Positions 1-8,263 of a stretch of DNA of 64,000 bases are shown here, piece by piece; the stretch's first letter is position 1, and the number at the start of each line of letters is the position of its first letter. Below the pieces are notes generated by a model that saw nothing but the letters and a program-made list of their open reading frames with translations, had not been told where the DNA came from and did not search any database. The translations under genes and the position numbers were made by a program. This DNA comes from Cystobacter fuscus (GTDB lineage: Bacteria; Myxococcota; Myxococcia; Myxococcales; Myxococcaceae), in the NCBI RefSeq assembly GCF_002305875.1, contig NZ_CP022098.1, forward strand, positions 3,906,001-3,970,000. The letters run 5' to 3'.

Positions 1-381
1 CTGCAGGGAGAGGATCCACATGTTCGGCAACTGCTTCTCGCGGAAGGCCCGCAGGTCGAACGGACCGACGGTGGCGGCGAACGGATGCGTCTTCGCCTCC
101 ACCAGGGACCACGCGAACATCAGATAGCCCAACTGGTTGACGCAGATGTTGGCCTCGACCGCGTTGAAGTGCCCGGTCGAGTCGATGTAGCAGGACGACG
201 GAATCACGAAATCCCCTCGCAGCGCCAACGTCGTGTCGGACGCCGCGGGGACCACGTTGGCGTGCTTCATGTACCGGCACGGGGGCAGATAGGGCGCGAG
301 CACGAGCTCCAGCAGCTCCCGCGGGACCGGCCGCGCGGGGGGAACCAGGAGGGGCGTGGACTCGATCAGCGATGCATCCAT
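1..381 (-). CDS. FcoT/ScoD-type long-chain acyl thioesterase (partial, C-terminus outside window)
   Basis: Translating the minus strand from ATG at 381 gives an open frame to the window edge (about 127 residues). The segment YIDSTGHFNAVEANICVNQL (residues 64-83) closely resembles the hallmark of Mycobacterium tuberculosis FcoT (Rv0098) and its Streptomyces relative ScoD, recalled from memory. These hotdog-fold enzymes act with an ACP and acyl-AMP ligase in isonitrile-lipopeptide synthesis, releasing or adding to the enoyl-acyl intermediate. The gene starts 6 bp after the stop of the iron oxidase gene, the same order as scoE/scoD and Rv0097/Rv0098, so one transcript is likely. The C-terminal third is missing. 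Family call is firm; the pathway is inferred from the pair. Confidence 0.85.
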   Translation of the reverse strand, partial: MDASLIESTPLLVPPARPVPRELLELVLAPYLPPCRYMKHANVVPAASDTTLALRGDFVIPSSCYIDSTGHFNAVEANICVNQLGYLMFAWSLVEAKTHPFAATVGPFDLRAFREKQLPNMWILSLQ

Positions 382-387
382 GGGGAA

Positions 388-1254
388 TCAATCCTTGGGG
401 GAGTAGAAGGGGTGACCGTCGTAGAGACCAATCCGGTAGATCATCTGCGCTTCGTGCCGCGGGCTCGCGCCAGAGCGGTGGAGCAGGGTGCGATTGTCCC
501 AGACGAGGATGTCGCCCTCTTCCCACTCATGCGTGATGACGTGCTCGGGCCTGGCGATGAAGGCGAAGACGTCCGCGAGCAGCGCCGAACTCTCGTCCGC
601 CGCATAGCCATCGATGCGCTGGGTGAACCCCTCGTTGACGTAGAGCGACCGCTCCTGGGTGAGGGGATGCTGGATGATGCTGGGATGGCGAACGGGCGGT
701 GCGAGTCTGGCTTCGGCCTCGATGAGCTCATGGAGGGGCTTGCCGATGTCCTCCTCCCGGACCTTGTAGCGCCCGTTGCCGCCGTGCCAGGCGTCACGGC
801 CCTCGAGCCGCTGCCGAAGCCCCATGGGCAGCCGCTCCAGGACGGAGGGCATGTCGATGAACAGCGTCTCCCGGCGGCCCTCGGGAAGGATTCGCGGGTA
901 GAGCATCGTCAATGACAGGGGCTGCTGCTGAAAGGAGCAGTCCGTGTGCCAGTAGTAGCCCGTCCTGGACACCCCCATCTTCCTGCTATTGATCGAGACA
1001 TTGGAGGAGATGAAGATCTCCGGGTGCTCGGGGTGGTGATAGTTGTCTTGCAGGTAGACCTGGGGAGTTCCGAGCTTCCGGGCGAAGTCGATGTACTCGG
1101 TGGTGGAGAGCTTCTGACCACGAAAGAGGATGAAGCGCCGCCGGTAGAGCACGTTCTCGCGGAGCTCGCGCGCCTCCTCGTTACCGAACCTTCGAACGTC
1201 CACCTTGTCAACCAGCGCGCCCACGCCGTTGATGAACCCTTCTTGTATCTTCAT
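388..1254 (-). CDS. ScoE/Rv0097-like non-haem Fe(II)/2-oxoglutarate oxidase (isonitrile formation)
   Basis: The 288-aa protein belongs to the TauD/TfdA superfamily. The iron triad is visible as H103-x-D105 (in TGYYWHTD) and H259 (in NRTLLHRS), with the 2-oxoglutarate Arg at R274. The block DNYHHPEHPEIFISS (70-84) matches the Rv0097/ScoE signature. Spacing from the first His to Tyr (Y72, -31) and Lys (K164, +61), and from the last His to Arg (+15), equals what I recall for ScoE substrate residues. ScoE converts an N-carboxymethyl-3-amino fatty acid to a 3-isocyano acid. The start at 1254 was preferred to an upstream in-frame GTG at 1296 because AGAGGT lies about 9 nt before the ATG. First gene of a transcript into the thioesterase; divergent from a LysR gene. 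Confidence 0.88.
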   Translation of the reverse strand: MKIQEGFINGVGALVDKVDVRRFGNEEARELRENVLYRRRFILFRGQKLSTTEYIDFARKLGTPQVYLQDNYHHPEHPEIFISSNVSINSRKMGVSRTGYYWHTDCSFQQQPLSLTMLYPRILPEGRRETLFIDMPSVLERLPMGLRQRLEGRDAWHGGNGRYKVREEDIGKPLHELIEAEARLAPPVRHPSIIQHPLTQERSLYVNEGFTQRIDGYAADESSALLADVFAFIARPEHVITHEWEEGDILVWDNRTLLHRSGASPRHEAQMIYRIGLYDGHPFYSPKD

Positions 1255-1422
1255 TGTCACTGCACCTCTTGCTTGATTCGGGCGGGGGTGAGCCATCCGC
1301 TGGCCCGCCAGTCCCGCCGGTACGACCGTCCCCGCACTCGGGGCGTCAGTACGGGAGGTAGATTGTCTTATTCTAGATTAATTGGAAATAGCCGTTTATG
1401 AATTCACAGTATACATTGATGC
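1255..1422. promoter_or_regulatory. Divergent promoter region between the oxidase and LysR genes
   Basis: This 168-bp gap separates the oxidase start from the LysR start. The part at about 1361-1420 is markedly AT-rich against its surroundings and holds the partial dyad TTA-N8-TAA (1368-1381), which fits a T-N11-A LysR box. LysR regulators usually bind such divergent gaps. The operator is inferred, not shown. Confidence 0.4.
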
Positions 1423-2367
1423 ATGAAACGAAATCGCACGAAGAACACACGAAGCCCGCAGTGGGATGATCTCAAGATCTTCCTCGCCATCTCGAGAGAT
1501 GGCTCGCTGGTAGGTGCGGCGCGGGCCATGGGGCTGACGCAACCCACGATGGGCCGCCGGCTCCAGTCGCTGGAGAAGCTCGTGGGCTGCAAGTTGTTGA
1601 GGCGTACCTCCGACGGGTACGTCCTGACGGATGAGGGCATGGCGGTGTTGGCTCACGCCGAGCGCATGGAAGAGGAGGCCCTGGCCTTCGAGCGCCAGCT
1701 CGCCGCGCGTAACGGTGAACTCGAGGGGACCCTGCGTGTCTCCGCCTCGGATTGGCTCGCCAGCCGTGTCCTGGCGCCCGTCATCGCCCGGCTCCAGCAG
1801 AAGCATTCGCGCATGATGGTGGAGCTCAGTACGGATCCCCGTCTATTGCGCCTCGACCGGCGGGAAACCGACCTTGTCTTTTGCTTCAACCGTTTCGAGC
1901 AGGCCCATGTGGTGCAGAGGCAGCTCACGCACGTTCACTACGGGGTCTATGCCTCGCGCGCCTACCTGGAGCAGCGAGGGATGCCGCATCCGTCCACGGG
2001 GGGCGCGGGTCATTGTTTGATTACCATGGATGCGGCGCTCAGCCACCAGGCGGATGTCGTCTGGCTCACGGGGCGGCTGCCCAAGGCACGCATCATGGGG
2101 CGCAGTACCAGCCGCGACGTGCAGGCGCGGATGTGCACCGAGGGAGGAGGAATCGCGGTGCTACCTCTTCAGGTGGCGGAGTCCACTCCCGGCCTGGAGC
2201 GGGTGGATCTCGGCGAGCCGCCTCCCGGTCGGGATGTCTGGATGGGCTACCATCGAGACTTTCGACACCATCCCCGGCTGCGGGCACTGATCGACGCCGC
2301 CGAGGCCGCCCTCCTGCTCGAGCCTCCCAAGATCATGAAAAGGATTTTGCCGTCCCGGGGGTCGTGA
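1423..2367 (+). CDS. LysR-family transcriptional regulator
   Basis: 314 aa. An N-terminal winged helix-turn-helix (about residues 13-72, with SLVGAARAMGLTQPTMGRRL as the recognition region) is followed by a LysR substrate-binding domain (about 100-295). It is divergent from the iron oxidase/thioesterase genes, which makes it their likely regulator; this is inference from position. There is no convincing ribosome binding site before the ATG at 1423, so a short leader or a different start is possible. A perfect hairpin follows the stop. The effector molecule cannot be predicted. Confidence 0.85.
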   Translation: MKRNRTKNTRSPQWDDLKIFLAISRDGSLVGAARAMGLTQPTMGRRLQSLEKLVGCKLLRRTSDGYVLTDEGMAVLAHAERMEEEALAFERQLAARNGELEGTLRVSASDWLASRVLAPVIARLQQKHSRMMVELSTDPRLLRLDRRETDLVFCFNRFEQAHVVQRQLTHVHYGVYASRAYLEQRGMPHPSTGGAGHCLITMDAALSHQADVVWLTGRLPKARIMGRSTSRDVQARMCTEGGGIAVLPLQVAESTPGLERVDLGEPPPGRDVWMGYHRDFRHHPRLRALIDAAEAALLLEPPKIMKRILPSRGS

Positions 2368-2414
2368 CGCCCGGGCCGTTTCGTTCCCAGGCCGCGTGGG
2401 GGGGGCGCCCGCGT

Positions 2415-2444
2415 GACCCCGTCCTCGAGGGATGGGACGGGGTC
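2415..2444. terminator. Hairpin between convergent genes
   Basis: A perfect 10-bp stem (GACCCCGTCC at 2415-2424 and GGACGGGGTC at 2435-2444) encloses a 10-nt loop, between the ends of the LysR and M20 peptidase genes. There is no T-run, but the placement suits a bidirectional terminator. Confidence 0.6.
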
Positions 2445-2477
2445 GCGCGCGACGTCGCTGGGGCTCCCCGTCGCGGA

Positions 2478-4295
2478 CTAGTGGAAGTCCGGCGTGACGC
2501 GCATCGGCGTGAAGAGGGGCCGGACGGTGGACGAGGCCTTCGCGGCTCCTTCCACCTCATCCGTCAACAGGTTGTAGAGGATGTTGGCGCTCTTGCGCAG
2601 ATCCTCGACCGGAGCGCCCTCGTTGATGCCGTGGAAGTTGATGGGCGGCCCCAGCTTCTTGGTGAACAGCGCGCCGGCGGCGATCAGGTGCGTATTGCCC
2701 TTGGCATTCGTCGCGCCACCCACCGCCACTGTCGGACACTGCTCGCCGAGGAGTTGCTCGTACGCCGAGCTGACGCGCTGGAACGTCTGGCCCGTCGTCA
2801 GCCGGACGTCGGGCGGAAACAAGGTCGTCGTCTGGAAGGCGAGGGTGTAACCGGCCTCGGCGGGGAATTGCCCCAGCAACCGCGTGAGGATTTCCTGGAA
2901 GCGGCTGGGCGTTCCCTTGCCTCCGACCAGGCCCTCGGTCTTGCCATCCCAGGCCACGCTGTTGTGGCCGAGGGCATAGCGGACGTCGACCTCTACCCGC
3001 GCGGCGATGTCGGGAGCGCCCGCGGGGTTCGTGTAGAAGCGGGTCACGGCATACGTCGTCCCGTTACCCGCCGTGAAGACCTCATCGTTGCTCAGCAGCA
3101 GGTCCGGGTGGTGCTCGCCGAAGACCTGGGTGCCCCAGCTCCAGGAGATGAAACGGATCAGCTCGCTGACTTCATTGCGTGCCAGGTGTGTGCCCACCTG
3201 GGCGCTCAAGAAGTTGGCCAGGGAGACCAGCGGGTTGGCGCCCCCCTCCCGGTTCTCATCCGGCGTCGAGGCATGCTGCGCACCGCTCACCTTGGTGGTG
3301 AGCACGAGGCGGTTGTCGGCCAGTCCCGACGTATCCACGGTCAGCTGGGCCCGGTGATAGGCGGGGTCGTCGAACCCATAGGCCTGGTACAGGGACGACA
3401 CCTGCTGGGCGAAGCTCTGGAGTGCCCCCGCCGAGTCCGAGCGGATGACGGCGATGGCCGAGTCGGGAATCTGGTTGACGGGCCCCTGGGGGGTGTTGAG
3501 CGATTCAATCCACACGCCCGTGGGCGCCGCGGTCCCGCGCTTGATGGTGAAGACGGGGCGCTCCATTCCCTTCTCGGCGCGCACGCACCAGATGCCGTCG
3601 AAGATGACCCCCAGGTTCGGGTTCTCCTCCGGCTTGTCTTCCAGGTAGTAGGGCATCGCCATGTCGGTCTCCTCCGAGGTGTCGAAGATGACCTCCAGGG
3701 TGACGCGGTCGAGTCTGGGGTCGCCGTCGAACTGCCGGGCCACGGCCTTCAGGACGTTGAATGCGACGAGGGCGGGGCCCTTGTCGTCGATGGAGCCGCG
3801 GCCGACGTAGAACTCCTGCTCCGTGCCCAGATAGAGCCGCTGCTCCTTCACGAGCGTGAAGGGCGCCCAACTGTCCTGGCTCCCAGCGGGCACCGTGTCC
3901 AGATGGCTGCTCAGCGCGACCCGACGTGGCCCGGAGCCCACGCGCACGCCGAAGAGCCAGTACTCGCGGCCATTGATCGTCTTCTTCCACTCGAAGGGGA
4001 CGAGCTTGTGGACCTGCTGCGTCGCATTGAACTGCTGGGTCTGGAGCTGCAACTCCTGCTGGAGCTGCTGGATGTTGGCCACGACCTGGGCCTCGGACAG
4101 GTCCGCTCCGCGGTAGGTCTGGACCGCGACGAACTTCGAGAGGTCATCGAACAACCGTTCGTCGATGTAGCGCTGGAGCTGTTCGAGTCCATCGTTCGAC
4201 AGCGTCTTCTTCGACGGCGCCTCTTTTGTCGGGCTACACGCGCACACAAACCCTAGGAGCGCCACGAAGGCGAGTCGGATGGGAGATCTAGACAT
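2478..4295 (-). CDS. M20-family metallopeptidase, lipoprotein
   Basis: 605 aa from ATG 4295. A short signal peptide ends in a lipobox (VCAC, Cys20), so the protein is probably anchored to an envelope membrane. The M20 dinuclear zinc site is visible as H131-x-D133 (SSHLDTVPAG), D170 (GRGSIDDKG) and E208-E209 (DTSEET). The layout resembles carnosinase/PepV-type dipeptidases with a central dimerisation or lid domain, so peptide or N-acyl amino acid hydrolysis is likely; the substrate is unknown. About 87 further in-frame residues lie upstream, but the lipoprotein signal and the GGAAAG before 4295 fix this start. Convergent with the LysR gene. Confidence 0.85.
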   Translation of the reverse strand: MSRSPIRLAFVALLGFVCACSPTKEAPSKKTLSNDGLEQLQRYIDERLFDDLSKFVAVQTYRGADLSEAQVVANIQQLQQELQLQTQQFNATQQVHKLVPFEWKKTINGREYWLFGVRVGSGPRRVALSSHLDTVPAGSQDSWAPFTLVKEQRLYLGTEQEFYVGRGSIDDKGPALVAFNVLKAVARQFDGDPRLDRVTLEVIFDTSEETDMAMPYYLEDKPEENPNLGVIFDGIWCVRAEKGMERPVFTIKRGTAAPTGVWIESLNTPQGPVNQIPDSAIAVIRSDSAGALQSFAQQVSSLYQAYGFDDPAYHRAQLTVDTSGLADNRLVLTTKVSGAQHASTPDENREGGANPLVSLANFLSAQVGTHLARNEVSELIRFISWSWGTQVFGEHHPDLLLSNDEVFTAGNGTTYAVTRFYTNPAGAPDIAARVEVDVRYALGHNSVAWDGKTEGLVGGKGTPSRFQEILTRLLGQFPAEAGYTLAFQTTTLFPPDVRLTTGQTFQRVSSAYEQLLGEQCPTVAVGGATNAKGNTHLIAAGALFTKKLGPPINFHGINEGAPVEDLRKSANILYNLLTDEVEGAAKASSTVRPLFTPMRVTPDFH

Positions 4296-4813
4296 GTCAT
4301 TCTTTCCGTTTACACGGAGCATTCGCTCCGCTTCGGCTGGATCAGGAGTTTCTTTTTCCCTCCTGAGTCCTGGTGACTGCTGTGTCAGACTGAAGAGGAA
4401 GAAACTGTCAATGTTCTTCCGTGGCGACACAGCCAGCGTGGGGGCCTCATAATCAAGGCGAGCCAATGAAGTAAAGTGAATCCATAACCTCGCGAACTCA
4501 CTGGATGTAGAGCCTGGTGTATGGCCGCAACTGAGAAATCTCTGAGGAATGACCATGCTGGGCGTGCCTTAGAACCTTCTCAGGAAAGCCCACCGGCTTG
4601 TTGGAGCAGGGGCGGAACTGTCGGGGTTGGTTGACAATCCGCTGAGGGCTGATTAGTCATCCCCATGAAAAGCCACATCCCAATTTCTGGCATGGGCGTG
4701 CGTAATGATTCTCTGGATGGATATGAAAGCACTCGTCCGTGGGAAATGGGGTGCAATGAGAAGGATGGGGAGGAGGTCAGGGCAGCCGACCTGGAACCCC
4801 TCCCTTCCGTAGG
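4296..4813. other. 518-bp intergenic region, no convincing gene
   Basis: The region separates the M20 lipoprotein start from the end of the histidine kinase. It is less GC-rich than its flanks. TTGACA at 4631-4636 with a 17-bp gap to TAGTCA (4654-4659) could be a + strand promoter. The only downstream ATG frame (4665) runs antisense into the kinase gene, so I do not call a gene. It probably holds the promoter of the M20 gene. Confidence 0.35.
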
Positions 4814-7510
4814 TCAGGTGCGCGGCAGGACAACGGAGAAGGTGGCGCCGCGCCCGGGTGCGCTCTCCACCTGGATGGTGCCCCCCATGGCATCGAGGAT
4901 CTGCTTCACGATCCACAGGCCCAGCCCGAAGCCGCTGTAGTTGCGCTCACTGGCCACGCGCTCGAACTTCTGGAAGAGGCGGGCCTGCGCCTCGGTCGCG
5001 ATGCCGATGCCGTTGTCGCGCACCGTCACCGTGGCCGAGGCCGCGTCGGCGCGTACCGTCACCGTCACGGGCTGGCCATGGCCGTACTTGATGGCATTGG
5101 ACAGCAGGTTCTGGAGCACCTGATCCAGCCGCAGCCGGTCCCACTCGCCCACCACCGGGTCGGGGACGTCCAGTCGCAGCTCGCAGCCCGCTCGGGCCGC
5201 GTCCTCCGCGCAGCGCGTGGCCACCTCTCGGGTCGCGGCGACGAGGTCCACCTCCCCCACCTCCAGTTTCAGCCGCCCCTCGGTGATACGCGACACGTCC
5301 AGCAGTTCCCGCACGAGGCTGGCGAGCCGGTCCACCTGGCGCTGGATGGGCGGGAACTTCACGCGGACCGTCTCCGCGAGCACACCGGGCAGCAGCGACT
5401 CCAGGCCGCGCCGCAGTCCATGGAGATTCAGCTTGAGGGAGGTCAGGGGGGTGTTCAGCTCGTGGGAGGCGATGCCGAGGAAGATATCCCGGGCGCGGAT
5501 CGCCTCCTGGGCTTCCTTGTAGAGAAGGGCATTCTCGATCGCCATGGCGGCGCGCCCGGCCAACTCCTCCGCGAGCGCGAGGTCGGCCGGGCCATAGCGC
5601 TGTCCCGGATCCGACCGCATCAGCGAAATCACGCCCATCGGCCTGCCTCGGGTGATGAGCGGAACCATGATGCAGGAGCTCACGCCCAGGGCTCGAATCA
5701 GGCGCAGGTGCTCCTCGTCCTGAGCACCCCCCACCAGCACCGCCTCATCCACCACATCGACGAGACGGGGCCGTCCCTGCCGCAACACCATCAGGTAGCG
5801 CTCATCCCAGTGGTGGTTGGGGGAGAAGCGGCGCTCCAGTTCCTCGATGAGCGGCAACTTGTCGGCGTCCTTGTGGACGGCGGCGATACGGCCGAGTGAC
5901 CGCTCGTCCTGGATCGCGTTGACGGTGCACCAATCCGCGATGGAGGGAACGGCCAGTTGCGCGATGCGGGTGAGCGTGGCCTCGTAGTCCAGGGATTCCA
6001 TGAGGGCGGTGCCCACCTGGGCGAGGAAGCTGGCGCGCTGCTCGGCCCGTCGCTGCTCGGCGTAGAGGCGGGTCCGTTCCAGGACCTGGGCGCACAGGTG
6101 GGCCAGGGCCTGCTGCAACTCGCGCTCCTCCCTGGAGAGGGGACACCATGTCTCGTAGGCGAAGCCCATCGACCCGATCACCCGATCCTCCACGCAAAGG
6201 GGGAGGCTCGTGCGGGTACCGCCCTGGAAGGTGTCGGTCCGCGCGGCGTCCGGGTACTCGCGCAGGTAGTCCGCCTCCGAGTCACAGAAGATGGGCCGCC
6301 GCGTCTTCACCGCGTCCACCGGCACGATCTTCGCCGTCATGGGAATGCGGCTGTATTGGCGAACCGGGTCGTCGCCCAACCCCACGGTCCCCACCGCGAT
6401 GAGCTCCGTGCCGTCCGGGCTGAGAAGGCTGATCCCGCCCGCCCGCGCCCCGAGCAACTCGATGCCCGCGGAAGCGCTGATGCGGGCCACCTCGGCGGGT
6501 GTCAGGGCTCGTGAGAAGGCGGCTGTCACTTCCTGCAGCTTCGCGGTGCGCTGGAGGTGCGCGACGCGCTCGGCCTCCAGTCGCTTGTGCTCGCTGATGT
6601 CCTGGACGGTCACGCCGCGGGCGAGAATCGCCCCCGAGGCATCGCGCACGGCCGTCATCTCGATCATCACGGGGAAGCGGCTTCCGTCATGGCGCAGGTG
6701 GACGGACTCCCAGGTGACGTGCCCCTCTGCGTGGACCTGGCGCATGAGCTCGGGGAGCCGCGCCCGCTCCTCCGGCGCGAAGAGGGCCTCGAGCGCCATT
6801 TCCTCCATGTCGTCCGGGGAGTACCCATGCATCCGGCGGAACGCCGGGTTGGCCCACGTGAGCGTCTGGGAATCTGGCATCCCGAAGACGACGCCAATGG
6901 ACGAGCGTTGGAAGAGCATCTCCAACATGCGGAGGTTCTTGCCGAGGGACTCCTTCTCCGCCACCACCTCGCGCAGCCGATCGCGCTCGGCTTCCGCTTC
7001 TTCTCGTGCCACCCACTCCGCCGTCACGTCCTTGAAGGCGATGGCCACATGGGACACGTCGCCGCCCGCGCCCATCAGGGGAAAGAAGGTGCAGGAAATG
7101 GCCGCGCGCCGCGCCTCTCGCACGCCGAGCTCCCAGTGCTCGTTGGGGTCATACCAGACCGTGGGTGCCTGGATCGCCTCACCTCGGAAGGCACGGCGCA
7201 CGAACCCGGTCAGCCCCGTCCGTTCGCTCTCCTTGTCCTCGAAGAGGTTGTACCCGGGCGGCGGTTCGGCCCCGAACATCTCGCGATAGGCCCGGTTGTT
7301 CAGGCGCGCGTGCCCGCCCGCATCGAAGATGATGAAGGGCATGGGGGAGTGCGTGAACATTCCCTCCAGCAACGCCAGCGGCTCGGGACTCCGTGCGAGT
7401 CCCTCCCGCGGGGGGCCGTCTCCCGGCCTGGCCGTGGGTGTTCCCGCGGGCTCATCCTGGGAAGCCACGTCGCGTCCGGCGTTGTCGTTCGGGGGCGGCG
7501 GATTGGACAC
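4814..7510 (-). CDS. Multi-sensor histidine kinase (PAS-PAS-GAF-GAF-HisKA-HATPase)
   Basis: 898 aa, with no membrane segment, so it is cytoplasmic. In order it has a PAS domain (about 50-165), a short coiled coil, a second PAS (about 195-310, ending VQDISEHKR), two GAF domains (about 325-475 and 500-650), a dimerisation/phosphoacceptor helix with the H-box IASHELNTPLTSL (about 670-735), and an ATPase domain with N-box NLLSNAIKYGH, DNGIGI and GFGLGLWI. It lacks a receiver domain and no response regulator is adjacent, so it is an orphan kinase as often found in myxobacteria. The signal sensed is unknown. Confidence 0.92.
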   Translation of the reverse strand: MSNPPPPNDNAGRDVASQDEPAGTPTARPGDGPPREGLARSPEPLALLEGMFTHSPMPFIIFDAGGHARLNNRAYREMFGAEPPPGYNLFEDKESERTGLTGFVRRAFRGEAIQAPTVWYDPNEHWELGVREARRAAISCTFFPLMGAGGDVSHVAIAFKDVTAEWVAREEAEAERDRLREVVAEKESLGKNLRMLEMLFQRSSIGVVFGMPDSQTLTWANPAFRRMHGYSPDDMEEMALEALFAPEERARLPELMRQVHAEGHVTWESVHLRHDGSRFPVMIEMTAVRDASGAILARGVTVQDISEHKRLEAERVAHLQRTAKLQEVTAAFSRALTPAEVARISASAGIELLGARAGGISLLSPDGTELIAVGTVGLGDDPVRQYSRIPMTAKIVPVDAVKTRRPIFCDSEADYLREYPDAARTDTFQGGTRTSLPLCVEDRVIGSMGFAYETWCPLSREERELQQALAHLCAQVLERTRLYAEQRRAEQRASFLAQVGTALMESLDYEATLTRIAQLAVPSIADWCTVNAIQDERSLGRIAAVHKDADKLPLIEELERRFSPNHHWDERYLMVLRQGRPRLVDVVDEAVLVGGAQDEEHLRLIRALGVSSCIMVPLITRGRPMGVISLMRSDPGQRYGPADLALAEELAGRAAMAIENALLYKEAQEAIRARDIFLGIASHELNTPLTSLKLNLHGLRRGLESLLPGVLAETVRVKFPPIQRQVDRLASLVRELLDVSRITEGRLKLEVGEVDLVAATREVATRCAEDAARAGCELRLDVPDPVVGEWDRLRLDQVLQNLLSNAIKYGHGQPVTVTVRADAASATVTVRDNGIGIATEAQARLFQKFERVASERNYSGFGLGLWIVKQILDAMGGTIQVESAPGRGATFSVVLPRT

Positions 7511-7722
7511 GGGAACCTCGGCGGAGTCGGCTTAACACGAAGTCACGTGGGAGGCGCTCTCGAAGCCCGGTGGGGCCGGGCCGAGGCCACGCTTCCACGC
7601 ACCCGGGCGAAAACCGTTTCCGGTCCTCGTTGGCGCCCACTATCCTGCTTCGCCGAGCAGCCCGGCCCGTCCTGAGTCCGCGAGTCCCCGGCCAGCCGCG
7701 CGCCGCTCGCCAAGGAGACGAC

Positions 7723-8151
7723 ATGTCGCGCGAGTACCCCCAGGAGCAACTGATGGCGTTCGTCCAGGCCATGGCCAACGTGGCGGCGAGCGATGGCCGC
7801 GTCACCGAGGACGAGCGCCAGCAGCTCGATGAGGTGGTGATGGGCATGGGCCTGTCGCCCAGCGACGAGGAGGTCGCCGCGCTCATCGAGCGGGAATTCC
7901 AGAAGCCCAGTCGCCTCACCGACATCGTCAGCAAGATCGAGATCCGCGAGCTGCGCGCCTCCCTCCTGCGCATGATCGTCGAGGTGGCGTGCGCCGACGG
8001 GGAGATCGCGAACGAGGAGCGTGCGTCGGTGAAGGAGGCCGCTGGTGCCTTCGGTCTCGATGTATCTGTCGCCGACGAACTCATCGACTGGACGCTCGCC
8101 TCGATCAAGCTCGAGCAGCGCGAGCGCGAGATCATGGCGAAGCTGCTCTAG
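7723..8151 (+). CDS. TerB-like (tellurite-resistance B fold) protein
   Basis: 142 aa, all-helical and acidic. Two internal repeats are visible, each with an Asp-Gly-containing loop: ANVAASDGRVTEDERQQL and VEVACADGEIANEERASV. This pattern is typical of the TerB/DjlA-N superfamily, thought to bind metal at the membrane or in stress complexes. The start at 7723 follows AAGGAGAC about 6 nt upstream. It is divergent from the histidine kinase (212-bp gap) and has no ter operon beside it, so tellurite resistance itself is not implied. Confidence 0.75.
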   Translation: MSREYPQEQLMAFVQAMANVAASDGRVTEDERQQLDEVVMGMGLSPSDEEVAALIEREFQKPSRLTDIVSKIEIRELRASLLRMIVEVACADGEIANEERASVKEAAGAFGLDVSVADELIDWTLASIKLEQREREIMAKLL

Positions 8152-8174
8152 CTCGAGGGTGGTGCCCGACTCCC

Positions 8175-8200
8175 CGAAGGCCGCCCGCGACGAGCCTTCG
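8175..8200. terminator. Possible weak terminator hairpin
   Basis: CGAAGGC (8175-8181) pairs with GCCTTCG (8194-8200) between the convergent TerB-like and amine oxidase genes. It has no T-run. Confidence 0.3.
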
Positions 8201-8263
8201 AGGTGCCGCCGTGGTTGGACTGGGGTTGCCGCGACGGGTGGGGCTGGGATCCCCTCCGCCCGC

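Noticed and set aside
1752-4256. 834-residue + strand open frame across the LysR and M20 genes
   Set aside because: It is antisense or out of frame to two well-supported genes, has low-complexity Arg/Gly/Ala-rich translation and no family resemblance.
4665-4940. 91-residue + strand frame behind a possible promoter
   Set aside because: It extends antisense into the histidine kinase and has no recognisable protein features.
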